64,000 bases of DNA from Bacillus sp. B15-48 (GCF_016879755.1 NZ_WOFU01000004.1:310001-374000); one strand, 5' to 3'; counted from the first letter of the stretch, positions 33,777-43,362 are shown. The notes: generated by a model not told the origin, from the sequence alone. Numbers and translations: made by a program.

Positions 33777-35738
33777 GTGCAAAATCCTTTTCTCTCTATT
33801 TATTCCACCGAAGATTTGCGCAATAAAGCAGGTGAAATTAAACAGAAGTGGGAAAACTTTATTACCGATCCTTTCAAACTGGACCATCTACAAACCGTTG
33901 TTCGCCGTGAAATCCTTGATTCATGGAGCCGTTGTCAATCCATCGGTCTTAATCCAGAACAAAAACAAGCCAAAACGGTACTTACTTCATTCGAACTCGA
34001 AAATCTCCTCTCAGAGTCAGACCTTTTTCGTGCCGCCAAACCGATGATTGATCCTATATATGAAACATTAATTGGAACCGGTTATTTAATTACATTAAAT
34101 GACGAAAACGGCAAAATGATTTATTTAAAAGGCGAACCAGATATTATGAGAAAAGTTGAAAAAATGAATTTTTCACCCGGAATGGATTGGAGTGAAAGTG
34201 CGGCAGGAACGAACGCCATTGGGACCAGCCTTGTTTCCAAAAAGCCCATTCAGGTTTTTTCTGCTGAACATTTTTGTGAAGGCTTCCATCCGATGACATG
34301 TTCATCAGCACCTATTTTTCATCCTTACACCAAAAATGTTATGGGTGCGATTGATTTTACTGGACTTTGGCCGAGTACCCAACCACACACCCTTGGCTTA
34401 GCCGTTTCACTTGCGCAAATGATTGAACAACAACTGCTTGCAATGTATAGTCAAAAATATAAGCAATTGGAAGACTATTATCGTCAATGTAAAGCGAAAT
34501 GGAAGGATCAACCTGTACTTGTCTTTAGTAGCGATTATGTTCTTGTCAATGGGGATCAAAAATTACTTCATGCCTTAAAATTGAAAAAAGAATGGACACA
34601 ACAAACGCATCAAAAAATAAAGAAATGGCTTCAAAACCCAGCAAAGTTTATGACGAAAACGGAGGAGTATCATTTCATCAAAGTAAAACCAATCATCATC
34701 AATAATGAAGAAATCGGTTATGTAACAATTTTCAAAAACGAAAATGGTCCGAAAACAAACCCTTCCTCCCTTTCAAAAAATCATCAATTAATTGGGGAGT
34801 CTCCAGAAATTCGAATGATTTTACAAAAAGGTGAGCAAATTGCAAGGGTTGATACCCCAATTCTCGTTACCGGTGAAACAGGTACAGGAAAAGAGCTGAT
34901 TGCAAAATATATTCATGAAGTGAGTTCAAGGAAAGAAAAGCCCTTTATTGCCATCAATTGTGGGGCGATTCAAAAGGAACTAATTGCTAGTGAGCTCTTC
35001 GGTTATGAAAGCGGGACATTTACTGGTGGAAAAAAAGAAGGAAAAAGAGGGAAATTTGAAGAAGCGAATGGTGGTACCATCTTTTTGGATGAAATTGGGG
35101 AAATGCCAATCGATTTGCAAGTGCATTTACTTAGGGTACTTCAAGAAAACGAGGTCACGAGATTAGGTTCTTCAAAAACGATCAACATCGATGTAAGAAT
35201 CATTGCAGCAACGAACAGAAATTTAGAAGAAATGATTGAAGCGGGACTGTTTCGCAGCGATTTATTTTTTCGTTTGAATGTGATTTCGTTTGCGGTTCCC
35301 TCGCTACGCGAAAGAAAAGAAGATATCCTTCCCATTTGTAACTATTATCTTAATATTTTTAGAAAAAAATATCACAAATCAGCTTCTCTTCATCTATCTG
35401 AAAAAACGAAAAACTTCTTTTTGAGTTATACTTGGCCAGGAAATATAAGGGAATTAAGAAACGTTCTTGAACATGCGGTCATTTTTAGCGACTCAGATGG
35501 AGTGACAGAGAGCCAAATGCCAGAGTACTTAGCAAACGTAAAAAGAAAGCATTCTCGTGATGACCAAAAACATTCAAGCTTGACGGTGATTGAAAAAGCA
35601 GAAAGGCAACAAATAAGAAGCCTCTTAATTGAAACCGAATGGAATATCTCAGCGGTTTCACGGGAATTGAATATGGCGAGATCCACTTTATATCGGAAGC
35701 TGAAAAAATATAAGATAAAGGAACATGGAAATGGATAA
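33777..35738 (+). CDS. acxR: Sigma-54-dependent activator of the acetone carboxylase operon (AcoR/AcxR type)
   Basis: A 653-aa enhancer-binding protein. Residues ~1-230 hold the AcoR-type sensor with a GAF-like segment (SPGMDWSESAAGTNAIGTSL). An AAA+ domain (~335-560) has Walker A GETGTGKE (~365) and Walker B GGTIFLDEIGEMP. A Fis-type HTH (NISAVSRELNMARSTLYRKL) ends the protein. The sigma-54 contact loop reads GTFTGG rather than GAFTGA. The GTG start at 33777 lies 9 bases after GGAGG. It diverges from acxA, which has a sigma-54 promoter, so acxABC is its target. Likely signal: acetone or isopropanol. Confidence 0.93.
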   Translation: MQNPFLSIYSTEDLRNKAGEIKQKWENFITDPFKLDHLQTVVRREILDSWSRCQSIGLNPEQKQAKTVLTSFELENLLSESDLFRAAKPMIDPIYETLIGTGYLITLNDENGKMIYLKGEPDIMRKVEKMNFSPGMDWSESAAGTNAIGTSLVSKKPIQVFSAEHFCEGFHPMTCSSAPIFHPYTKNVMGAIDFTGLWPSTQPHTLGLAVSLAQMIEQQLLAMYSQKYKQLEDYYRQCKAKWKDQPVLVFSSDYVLVNGDQKLLHALKLKKEWTQQTHQKIKKWLQNPAKFMTKTEEYHFIKVKPIIINNEEIGYVTIFKNENGPKTNPSSLSKNHQLIGESPEIRMILQKGEQIARVDTPILVTGETGTGKELIAKYIHEVSSRKEKPFIAINCGAIQKELIASELFGYESGTFTGGKKEGKRGKFEEANGGTIFLDEIGEMPIDLQVHLLRVLQENEVTRLGSSKTINIDVRIIAATNRNLEEMIEAGLFRSDLFFRLNVISFAVPSLRERKEDILPICNYYLNIFRKKYHKSASLHLSEKTKNFFLSYTWPGNIRELRNVLEHAVIFSDSDGVTESQMPEYLANVKRKHSRDDQKHSSLTVIEKAERQQIRSLLIETEWNISAVSRELNMARSTLYRKLKKYKIKEHGNG

Positions 35739-35790
35739 CTGCGCAATCATTTGTTGTTTATCCTAATCTTCTCGTGTTTTGAAAATGACG

Positions 35791-35811
35791 CACAGCTATG
35801 CTGTGTTTTTT
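35791..35811 (+). terminator. Terminator of acxR
   Basis: CACAGC TAT GCTGTG followed by TTTTTTATTTT, 50 bp past the acxR stop. Confidence 0.88.
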
Positions 35812-35869
35812 ATTTTCCGGGTATCAATAAGTTTCATAGGAGAAGTGCCTTCTCCTGCTAATATTTACT

Positions 35870-36016
35870 TTAATTTGCATCCTTCCTATCTTTTTCTTTT
35901 TCCTTTTCGCGACTGTATCGAGCGCATTCTGTTTTGAGACAGTTGCCTTGAACATCATTTCCATATTTTTTTCTGAAAATTGCAAGGCAGTAACATTTTT
36001 CATCTTTGTTCGTCAT
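35870..36016 (-). CDS. Small Cys-containing charged protein (48 aa)
   Basis: ATG at 36014-36016 with GGGGG 6 bases upstream and TAA at 35870-35872. The product begins MTNKDEKCYCLAIFRKKYGN, continues DVQGNCLKTECARYSREKEK and ends in a charged tail. Four Cys occur as CxC and C-x4-C, a spacing compatible with a small zinc-binding fold. No family is recognised. It lies alone between the convergent acxR terminator and the truncated MATE gene. Confidence 0.6.
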   Translation of the reverse strand: MTNKDEKCYCLAIFRKKYGNDVQGNCLKTECARYSREKEKEKDRKDAN

Positions 36017-36160
36017 TCGATTTCCCCCTGTTAAATTTTTGATTATGAGAAGTTTATGTAACTTTAATTTTTATAAAATTCAAATAATATTATAGGTGAA
36101 TTTTAGCATACTTCCTTCATTTCTTATACAATATTGTTCGATATCCTTGAGGCAACATGA

Positions 36161-36925
36161 CTAAAATAAAAGAAAAATAGTCTTCCTAATTAAAAGAAGA
36201 CTATTCGATAGAAGCCCCTTCACATCGGATTTATCGATTAAAAACACATCTTTTAAGTGGAAGGTCAAAGCTAGCTTTTTATAAACATAGTAAAATAGAG
36301 CGACAACTAAGTATATCCGGGCGATGATAATCGAAATTGAAACCCCAAAAACACCTGTTACCGGAATGCCGAACCAGCCTTTTATCGCGATAAAATAACC
36401 GATAATACTAATGACATTCATAATCACGGTGACAAACATCGTCTCCCTTGTGTGCCCGTAACTGCGCAAAACGGCGCTTAACGCTAAAGCAATCGCTTCG
36501 ATAAATAGCGAAAGCCCTGTAACAGTTAAAAAGATATAAGCGTAATGATAAACCTCTCCGCTAAGTCCGTAAAAGTTTAAAAGCACCCCACCAAAGCTGA
36601 CAACGGTAATGGTCATTACAATCCCAACCCAGAAATTCACTCCGAAAGCAGATCGGGCGAGACGTCGTGCCCGAGCCAACTCGTTTGCACCTAAGTTTTG
36701 GCCTATCAAGATGGTCGCACCAATGGCGATAACGTTAAAGATTAAAATAAAAATATTGATAAGTTGATTTGCTACCCCAACTCCTGCAACTGCTTGGTCT
36801 GCGTATCCACTTAACACTAGGGTCGCTATAATCCCCATACTCATATGGAGCGATATTTCGATAAACAGAGGCCATGTAATAGTAAATAATGATTGGTCCT
36901 GGTATTTATTTTTTTCTCTATTCAA
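36161..36925 (-). pseudogene. MATE-family efflux transporter, C-terminally truncated
   Basis: The product (about 254 aa from the TTG at 36923-36925) matches the N-terminal half of MATE exporters, which are ~440-460 aa. LFTITWPLFIEISLHMSMGI begins helix 1, and GQNLGANELARARRLAR is a typical inter-helix loop. About 6-7 helices are present. After residue ~235 the sequence departs from the family and ends inside a transcription terminator hairpin (36176-36205). The second half of the pump is missing, so a 3' deletion is likely and function doubtful. GAGGAG lies 10 bases before the TTG. Confidence 0.8.
36163..36205 (-). terminator. Terminator overlapping the end of the truncated MATE gene
   Basis: AATAGTCTTC and GAAGACTATT form a perfect 10-bp stem around a 10-base loop, followed by TTTCTTTTATTTT. 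The reading frame stops within the T-tract, so coding and terminator sequence were joined by the deletion. Confidence 0.8.
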
Positions 36926-37201
36926 TTTTCCGTTTCTCCTCAATATAAATTACAAATACCAACTTAGTTTACAGATTTTTAGCTAAAATGGAAGGAAAAT
37001 AGTTCGGGAGACGAAAAATATTTTAATATACTTTTAATCGTGTGGAAAGAGTGAGAGAGTTGGGTGAATTTTCCGTAACGTATTTCTAGAACTCGCAATA
37101 TGAATTTGTTTTAATAGGATAAAAACTGTCCTTGCGCTTACGACCATAAAGTGAAACTTCCATCAGTGGGGGTATTACGGCCGTTAATCTACGATAAACG
37201 A

Positions 37202-37232
37202 AGAAAAACAACCTAATTTAGGTTGTTTTTCT
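37202..37232. terminator. Terminator at the end of the CocE-type gene
   Basis: AGAAAAACAACCTA and TAGGTTGTTTTTCT pair perfectly around three bases. The stop codon of the hydrolase gene (37218-37220) lies inside this hairpin, so the stem is part of the coding end. Confidence 0.8.
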
Positions 37233-38948
37233 ACCACTATTGTCAATAACCGGCAATAGTAGTTGTGATGGGTATTCACTCTGATGATAAACTGTCTGCT
37301 TGGCGACTTTTCTTTCGCTGCTCGTAATCATTGATTCTCCTGTATTTAAATTCACATCGTATCTTGGAAAATTACTTGAGGAAACTTCCAAGCGAATACA
37401 ATGTCCTGGTAGAAACACATTGCTCGTCGCCCATAAATCAATTTCAATTTCAGCTAGCTGATTCTCGTTTCCAGACCGTATGCGTTTGATGCCATCTGCT
37501 AACTGAATTGCTTTTCCATCCAGGTCAACATCAACAAGTTTCGCCGTAAAATCTGTGTCCACGGCGTCTGTTTTTACCCAAATCTTTACTTTAATTTCTC
37601 CAGTCACCTCAAGTGGTTCGATCAAAGGCTCTGATGTATAAACTAAAACATCTTCACGTTCTTCAATTTCTCTCTGGTCAAGTGGACCAGGTACTCCTCC
37701 CGCAAATAAAGTACCCCCGCCATTAGATGGAACTGGATTTGCTGGGTCAAATAGAAAATGATCCGTATGTTCACCGCTCGAAGGAGTTGCAGTTAATTTC
37801 CCGTCGCCAAATCGAGTATTCGCGTGACCCTCACTATCTAAATAATAAGGCGTATAATTTGTCCTTGCCAATGGCCATTCATACTCATCACGCCATTCAT
37901 TGATTCCCATTACAAATAATTTAATCGGTGCCTCCGTTTCAAAATCCGACTTTTCTTCCTTTAGCCAATGGTTAAACCAACGAATATGTAGAGCAGTGAG
38001 GTCTTCTTTGTAATCAATCCAATCCTGTGAGGCATGCAGGCCAAAATTGCGCTCACCTAGCCTAGCTTGAAAAATTCCGTGCGCCCAAGGTCCAATCATT
38101 AATTTTTGTAGCTTGGCATCCTCTTTGTTACGAAGTTGTGAAAAGTTCCGAATCGTTGCTTTCAAGAAATTATCATACCATCCGGCAAGATGATAGGCTG
38201 GAACAGTAATCTGTGAATATTTATCTCGAATACTCATTTGTTTGATTTGCTCTGCCGTTAATCGCTTTTTAATAAAATCAAAGAAATACTCAGCAACGCC
38301 TAACTCTTTTAGTGGCGGCCAGTTTTCAACCGGCATATAGTTGAACCATTCTTCCATTTGATCGTAATACTTCGCCATTTTCTTCATCATTTTATGATAG
38401 TCATCTGGATCCGGGTGTTTTCGTTTCAATTCATCTGGCGCGACGGATTCTAATGCCCATGTTTCTGCTCCCCCGATTAGATATTTCCCATCATTCTCTA
38501 CCGAATCGTTGTGCCAATCTGTTAAGGTCATCGCGGGGAAAATCGCCTGTAAATGAGGTGGTTGTTCTGTCGCCGCCAATAATTGCGTGAACCCATAATA
38601 AGATAAACCAAACATCCCGACTTTTCCGTTTGCATAAGGCAAGCCCGCTGCCCATTCAACGGTATCATAACCGTCTTCCGCTTCATATATAAATGGATAA
38701 AAATCTCCCTCTGAGTTGAATCGGCCTCTAACATCCTGAATAATGACAACAAAGCCATTTTGAACAAGACGATTCGTATCAAGATAACGGTGTGAATAAA
38801 AGGGCAAATCCTTATTATACGGTAAACGTGTTAGCAAGACTGGGAATGTCCCACTACTATTCGGGCGATATATATCAGCATAAAGAGTGACACCATCGCG
38901 CATCTTACATGGTACGTTTTTCTCAACTATGATTTGTTGTATTTCCAT
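37218..38948 (-). CDS. CocE/NonD-family hydrolase (X-Pro dipeptidyl-peptidase S15 type)
   Basis: A 576-aa serine hydrolase. The alpha/beta-hydrolase core has the nucleophile Ser in GLSYYGFTQ near residue 121 and the early motif VLLTRLPYNKD. The lid and Asp/His partners follow (GWYDNFLKATIRNF; PWAHG). The C-terminal jelly-roll domain (~370-576; GEIKVKIWVKTDAVDTDFTAKL) defines the family. Members are esterases or amidases of unclear native substrate; cocaine esterase is one. No signal peptide. GGAGG lies 9 bases before the ATG at 38946-38948. Monocistronic. Confidence 0.92.
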   Translation of the reverse strand: MEIQQIIVEKNVPCKMRDGVTLYADIYRPNSSGTFPVLLTRLPYNKDLPFYSHRYLDTNRLVQNGFVVIIQDVRGRFNSEGDFYPFIYEAEDGYDTVEWAAGLPYANGKVGMFGLSYYGFTQLLAATEQPPHLQAIFPAMTLTDWHNDSVENDGKYLIGGAETWALESVAPDELKRKHPDPDDYHKMMKKMAKYYDQMEEWFNYMPVENWPPLKELGVAEYFFDFIKKRLTAEQIKQMSIRDKYSQITVPAYHLAGWYDNFLKATIRNFSQLRNKEDAKLQKLMIGPWAHGIFQARLGERNFGLHASQDWIDYKEDLTALHIRWFNHWLKEEKSDFETEAPIKLFVMGINEWRDEYEWPLARTNYTPYYLDSEGHANTRFGDGKLTATPSSGEHTDHFLFDPANPVPSNGGGTLFAGGVPGPLDQREIEEREDVLVYTSEPLIEPLEVTGEIKVKIWVKTDAVDTDFTAKLVDVDLDGKAIQLADGIKRIRSGNENQLAEIEIDLWATSNVFLPGHCIRLEVSSSNFPRYDVNLNTGESMITSSERKVAKQTVYHQSEYPSQLLLPVIDNSGRKTT

Positions 38949-38997
38949 CGTTTTCTTCCTCCTTTGCATTCAAAAAGCAGTAATCGATTTTAAAATA

Positions 38998-39026
38998 ATC
39001 CACCTCGCGAGATCGACGAGGTGGAT
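38998..39026 (-). terminator. Terminator of the OpuC-type transporter operon
   Basis: ATCCACCTCG and CGAGGTGGAT form a perfect 10-bp stem around 9 bases, then TATTTTAAAATC. It is 16 bp past the last permease stop. Confidence 0.8.
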
Positions 39027-39041
39027 GAATGAGACATCATT

Positions 39042-39728
39042 CTATGCAGCAGATTCTTCCGCTTGAGGAGTGAATCCTTTTTTTCTTTTATTATACGGTG
39101 ACAGCTTGCGTTCGAACCAACCCATAACAAGGTCAGCAATCACGGCCATTAATGCCGTTGGTATCGCACCTGCAAGGATAATCGCTGTCCCGTCGGTGGC
39201 GTTCGTTCCCCGAATGATGATATCTCCTAAGCCGCCGGCACCAATAAATGTACCAATCGTTGCAATCCCAATCGTGATGACTAAAGCGGTACGCAGTCCA
39301 GCCATAATCACAGCCATTGAAAGCGGCAGTTCCACCATTCGCAAGATTTGGAATTTCGTCATGCCCATTGCTTTCCCAGATTCAAGCAAGGCATGGTCGA
39401 CATTGCGAATGCCGGTATACGTATTTTTAATAATCGGTAAAAGCGAATATAGAAATAAAGCAAATACAACGGTATTCGTACCAAGCCCCATGACAAGCAT
39501 GAGAACGGCTAACATCGCAAGGGCTGGAATGGTTTGAATAATATTTGCTAGAGAAATCACCCATGGACTTAATTTTTGATACCGTGCAATCAAAATTCCT
39601 AATGGAATACCAACGATTGCCGCAAACAACACTCCATAGGCGGACATTAAGAAGTGCCGATAAAATTGTTCCCAAACATAGCCAGCATTTTGATTGTAGT
39701 AATAAAACAAATCGTTCATTATCTCCAT
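39042..39728 (-). CDS. opuCD: Quaternary-amine ABC transporter, permease 2
   Basis: A 228-aa inner-membrane permease with about 5-6 helices. The EAA-type loop appears as ESGKAMGMTKFQILRMVELP (~115), followed by [27 protein letters not shown], diagnostic of the proline/glycine betaine (ProW/OpuC) family. GGGGGG lies 7 bases before the ATG at 39728. It is the fourth gene of the ATPase-permease-binding protein-permease operon, the gene order of B. subtilis opuC. Confidence 0.9.
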   Translation of the reverse strand: MEIMNDLFYYYNQNAGYVWEQFYRHFLMSAYGVLFAAIVGIPLGILIARYQKLSPWVISLANIIQTIPALAMLAVLMLVMGLGTNTVVFALFLYSLLPIIKNTYTGIRNVDHALLESGKAMGMTKFQILRMVELPLSMAVIMAGLRTALVITIGIATIGTFIGAGGLGDIIIRGTNATDGTAIILAGAIPTALMAVIADLVMGWFERKLSPYNKRKKGFTPQAEESAA

Positions 39729-39740
39729 AAAACGTCCCCC

Positions 39741-40661
39741 CTATTCCTCTTCAAAGTAGTTGTTTTCTTCTAAAAATTCCTTTGCAACAATCGATGGTTC
39801 CCTCATTTTCCCATCGGCCTCGTAGTTCAATTCCTGCATTTTCTCGGTCGGTATTTTACCGGACAATTTTTGAAGAATCTCTGTTAATCCGTCATACTGT
39901 TCAAGAACATCATTTCTTGCCACTAGTGAAGTGTCATAAGGCGGGAAAAACAGTCGGTCGTCCTCTAGAACTTTTAAATCAAATGCCTTGATCCGGCCAT
40001 CGGTCGTATAGGCGAGTACAACATCCATATTCCCACTTGCAGCCGCTTGATAAACTAAACCAATCTGCATTGGATAAGTTCTGGAAAAACGAAAACCATA
40101 TTCCGCAACGAAGCCTTCATAGCCATCACCTTCACGTGTTAACCAAGAGTTGTCGACACCAAATTTCAAGCTAGAAACGAATGGTTCTAAATCGGAAACT
40201 TTCTGTAAATTCTCTTGTTCTGCTAATTCTCTTGTTACTGTGAAAGCGTACGAATTGGCAAATCCGTAGGAATCAAACCAAGTTTGGTCAAACCTGTCTT
40301 GGAATTCACGTTGAACAATCGCTAAAGCTTCGTCTGGATCATTGATCGGATCCATTCCTAGCGCCCCCGCAAGATCTGTCCCAGTGTAGCGGGTTGCCGT
40401 AATATCGACATCCCCTCCTAACATCGCTTGATGCTGGACAATCGAGGATCCTAAATTATTGACCATTTCAACTTGCGCCTCTGTATAATGCTCAATCATC
40501 AACTTAACGACATACCCCATAATTTGTGACTCTGAAGTGGCCATTGTCCCTACCGCAATCGTATTTTTTGCAGGCCCACTTAATCCTGGAAGACTGCAGC
40601 CACTTAAAAAGATGGACAGGGAAATAGCTAAAGTGATTAGCATTCGATTGATTTTTCTCAT
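39741..40661 (-). CDS. opuCC: Quaternary-amine ABC transporter, substrate-binding lipoprotein
   Basis: A 306-aa lipoprotein. The signal peptide is residues 1-21 with lipobox LSGC and lipidated Cys22. The mature protein has the OpuAC/OpuBC fold: NTIAVGTMATSESQIMGYVV at the start, DVDITATRYTGTDLAGALG (ligand-loop region), and YTTDGRIKAFDLKVLEDD. These proteins bind glycine betaine, carnitine or choline in an aromatic cage. Next to carnitine-breakdown genes, carnitine is the favoured ligand. Confidence 0.93.
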   Translation of the reverse strand: MRKINRMLITLAISLSIFLSGCSLPGLSGPAKNTIAVGTMATSESQIMGYVVKLMIEHYTEAQVEMVNNLGSSIVQHQAMLGGDVDITATRYTGTDLAGALGMDPINDPDEALAIVQREFQDRFDQTWFDSYGFANSYAFTVTRELAEQENLQKVSDLEPFVSSLKFGVDNSWLTREGDGYEGFVAEYGFRFSRTYPMQIGLVYQAAASGNMDVVLAYTTDGRIKAFDLKVLEDDRLFFPPYDTSLVARNDVLEQYDGLTEILQKLSGKIPTEKMQELNYEADGKMREPSIVAKEFLEENNYFEEE

Positions 40662-40676
40662 TTCTGTATCTCCTTC

Positions 40677-41330
40677 CTAAGCAGCTTCTTTCATTTTCTT
40701 TAATCCAGTAGGTGTAATTGACTTTTCAATTTTCCCTAAAAGTAAATCAGCAAATAATGCTAAAAGGGTAACTGGGATCGCTCCAGCTAAAATAAATTCT
40801 GTTTGATAAAGGGACATCCCACTAAAAATATAATCCCCTAATCCACCTGCACCAATATAAGCGGCTAAAGTTGCCCAGCCGATTAAATAAACCGTTGTTA
40901 GGCGAATACCAGCCATAATGATTGGAATCGCAAGTGGAATTTCCACTAAGCGAATTTGTTCCCATCCAGTCATACCCATCCCACGGCCTGCCTCAAGCAG
41001 ACTCTTTTTCACTCCATTCACACCTGTATACGTATTCCTTAAGATGGGTAGGACTGCATAGAAAAATAGTGCAACGATGGCAGGGACTTTCCCAACACCT
41101 AAAAGTGGAATAAAAAACGCTAGAATCGCAAAACTCGGAACCGTTTGAATGATTCCTAGAAGTCCCATAACTACATTCGCTCCTTTTGGAAAACGGGTTA
41201 AAAGAACCCCTAACGGAACGGCTATGAGAATTCCTAACCCGACAGCAATCATCGAGATATATAAATGTTCCCATGTTTTTATAAGTAATTCGAATCCATA
41301 TTGACTGAAAAATTGGATAAGACCATCCAT
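40677..41330 (-). CDS. opuCB: Quaternary-amine ABC transporter, permease 1
   Basis: A 217-aa permease with about 5-6 helices. The EAA loop is [20 protein letters not shown], then [27 protein letters not shown]. The start is the ATG at 41328-41330, 7 bases after GGGAGGG; a longer N-terminus reads through the ribosome site. It starts 15 bp past the ATPase stop and is the second gene of the operon. Confidence 0.9.
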   Translation of the reverse strand: MDGLIQFFSQYGFELLIKTWEHLYISMIAVGLGILIAVPLGVLLTRFPKGANVVMGLLGIIQTVPSFAILAFFIPLLGVGKVPAIVALFFYAVLPILRNTYTGVNGVKKSLLEAGRGMGMTGWEQIRLVEIPLAIPIIMAGIRLTTVYLIGWATLAAYIGAGGLGDYIFSGMSLYQTEFILAGAIPVTLLALFADLLLGKIEKSITPTGLKKMKEAA

Positions 41331-41344
41331 CTCATTTCCCTCCC

Positions 41345-42478
41345 TTATATAGCAGTGACTTCCACTTCGCCCCAAATTGAATCGTACACGATATCAACGA
41401 GATTTGTTCTTGTAACAATTCCGATAAGACGATGCTCCTCATCAACAACTGGGACATATTTCATTCCTTTTTTCAAAATTTTACGGACCGTATCCCGGAC
41501 AAGCGTTCCTTGCTCTACTGTAAAGGCTGGCTCAACGATATCTCCGACTTGAGTCGCTTTTTTCCGTTTTTGGTCAATAATTTCTACATCAATATAGCCT
41601 TGAAGGATGTTTGCTTCATCAACGACGAGTAGTGAGTCAACACGTTTCTGTTTCATAATTTGAATCGCTTCAGAGAGTGAGCGGTCTCCGGTAATTGTAA
41701 CTGGAGAAGGGTTCATAATTTGTTCTACCGTTTGAATATTCGGTCTAGCTTGAACAAGACGATCTTTCCCAATAAACTCCTCAACAAATTCATCCGCAGG
41801 ATTTCGCAAAATTTCATCTGGTGTATCACATTGAACCAACTGGCCATCACGCATAATCACAATCCGGTCTGCAAGTTTTAATGCCTCATCCATATCATGA
41901 GTGACAAAGACAATCGTTTTGTTTAATTTCTTTTGAAGCTTTTTGAACTCTTCTTGTAAAGAATCCCGGGTAATCGGGTCAAGCGCCCCAAATGGTTCAT
42001 CCATTAAAATAAGTGACTGATCGGCTGCTAACGCACGTAACACACCAATTCGCTGCTGCTGACCACCACTCAATTCATGAGGAAACTTTTCAAGATAATC
42101 CGGTGTTAAGTCTACTAGTTCTAATAATTCTAGAGCACGAGCACGACGCTTTTCATCCGGCCATTTTAATAGTTTTAAAACGAGAGTGATATTTTCTTGA
42201 ATGGTCATATGCGGCAATAATCCAATTTGCTGGATCACGTACCCGATTTCCCTCCTTAATTGGACAGGATCTTTATCCATAATATTCTCATCATTAATAT
42301 AAATACGGCCTTCAGTTGGTTCAATTAAACGATTAATCATTTTCATCGTTGTCGTTTTCCCACAACCACTTGGACCAATGAAGCAAATGAATTCTCCTTT
42401 TTCAAACTCCAATGTTAAATCGTTAACGGCCCTTTTTCCTCCCTTATATACCTTTGAAACATGATCAAATTTCAACAT
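41345..42478 (-). CDS. opuCA: Quaternary-amine ABC transporter, ATPase with CBS domains
   Basis: A 377-aa ATPase. Walker A is GPSGCGKTT (~34), the Q-loop is around [12 protein letters not shown], the ABC signature is LSGGQQQR (~134) and Walker B is [12 protein letters not shown]. Residues ~255-375 form two tandem CBS domains ([25 protein letters not shown]), which in OpuA/OpuC proteins sense ionic strength or nucleotides. First gene of the operon, divergent from a GbsR-type regulator. Most carnitine and betaine uptake systems of Bacillus are built this way. Confidence 0.93.
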   Translation of the reverse strand: MLKFDHVSKVYKGGKRAVNDLTLEFEKGEFICFIGPSGCGKTTTMKMINRLIEPTEGRIYINDENIMDKDPVQLRREIGYVIQQIGLLPHMTIQENITLVLKLLKWPDEKRRARALELLELVDLTPDYLEKFPHELSGGQQQRIGVLRALAADQSLILMDEPFGALDPITRDSLQEEFKKLQKKLNKTIVFVTHDMDEALKLADRIVIMRDGQLVQCDTPDEILRNPADEFVEEFIGKDRLVQARPNIQTVEQIMNPSPVTITGDRSLSEAIQIMKQKRVDSLLVVDEANILQGYIDVEIIDQKRKKATQVGDIVEPAFTVEQGTLVRDTVRKILKKGMKYVPVVDEEHRLIGIVTRTNLVDIVYDSIWGEVEVTAI

Positions 42479-42573
42479 GTTATGGCACCTCCAAAATTTC
42501 TCGTGATTTTTTTAAAAAATAATAGAACTGAATTTCTCGACGATTTTAAATACTTTTTTAGTATAAAGTAAGT

Positions 42574-42597
42574 TTTGTAAAATAAAAAGTTTACAAA
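42574..42597. promoter_or_regulatory. Perfect inverted repeat between opuC-like operon and regulator
   Basis: TTTGTAAA (42574-42581) and TTTACAAA (42590-42597) have an 8-base spacer. A second smaller palindrome, TTTACGTAAA, lies nearby (about 42619-42628). They sit in the divergent 290-bp region and are the best candidates for the operator of the GbsR/MarR-type protein. No gene is present in the gap. Confidence 0.5.
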
Positions 42598-42768
42598 TTA
42601 CACAAATTGTATCATATTTACGTAAAATAATTATTGCACAAAGTTTATTATCTATTTTTCTTAATAATCCTCCTTATTCCCCTGTTTTTCTCGCAATTCC
42701 TGATTTTCTTTTTTTACCCAAGATATGTTACATTGACACAGAAATGGAATTGGAAGGGTGATTCATAG

Positions 42769-43308
42769 ATGGATGAAAAACCATTAGCCAGAATCAAAAA
42801 TTTTGAAGACCAATTTATTGAGAAAATTGCCGATAATATGCATACGTACGGAGTTTCAACAACCGTTGGTCGAGTGTTAGGGATTATTTATATTAATCGC
42901 AAGGCGATGACGCTTGATGAACTATCAGAAGCAACCGGTATGAGCAAAACTCGGATGAGTCAAGTGGTCCGCGAAATGGTTGATTTAAATATCGCGGAAA
43001 AAGTTTTCGAAAAAGGGATCCGTAAAGATTTATATAATGTCGAACAAGACTATTATCAAACCTTTATTTCTTTATTTACCTCCAATTGGCGGAAAGCGAT
43101 CAATAAAAATAAAATGTTTGAGAAAAAGTTATCCGCCGAGCTAAAAGCGATTTTAAATGATGAAGATCTTAATGAGGAAACCGAACAAAAAATTAATCTT
43201 TTATTAAAAGAAACGAAAGAATGGCTTGATTACTACCAATGGTTAGCTCAGCTAGTAGAGTTTTTTGAAAGCGGAGAAATTTTCAACCACGTTCCAAAAC
43301 CGGAATGA
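42769..43308 (+). CDS. GbsR/OpcR-type (MarR-like) regulator
   Basis: A 179-aa protein of the GbsR subgroup. The HTH (LDELSEATGMSKTRMSQVVREMVDLNI, residues ~48-74) is followed by a beta-wing and a long helical dimerisation end. In Bacillus GbsR senses choline and OpcR represses opuC-type genes. Here it diverges from the opuC-like operon and lies 54 bp upstream of the carnitine genes, so it probably controls both. GGAAGGGTG stands upstream of the ATG. Confidence 0.9.
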   Translation: MDEKPLARIKNFEDQFIEKIADNMHTYGVSTTVGRVLGIIYINRKAMTLDELSEATGMSKTRMSQVVREMVDLNIAEKVFEKGIRKDLYNVEQDYYQTFISLFTSNWRKAINKNKMFEKKLSAELKAILNDEDLNEETEQKINLLLKETKEWLDYYQWLAQLVEFFESGEIFNHVPKPE

Positions 43309-43362
43309 AATATGCAATCACCCCTTTCTTCTTTTAATAAATTAAGCTGAGGAGGAAACAGA

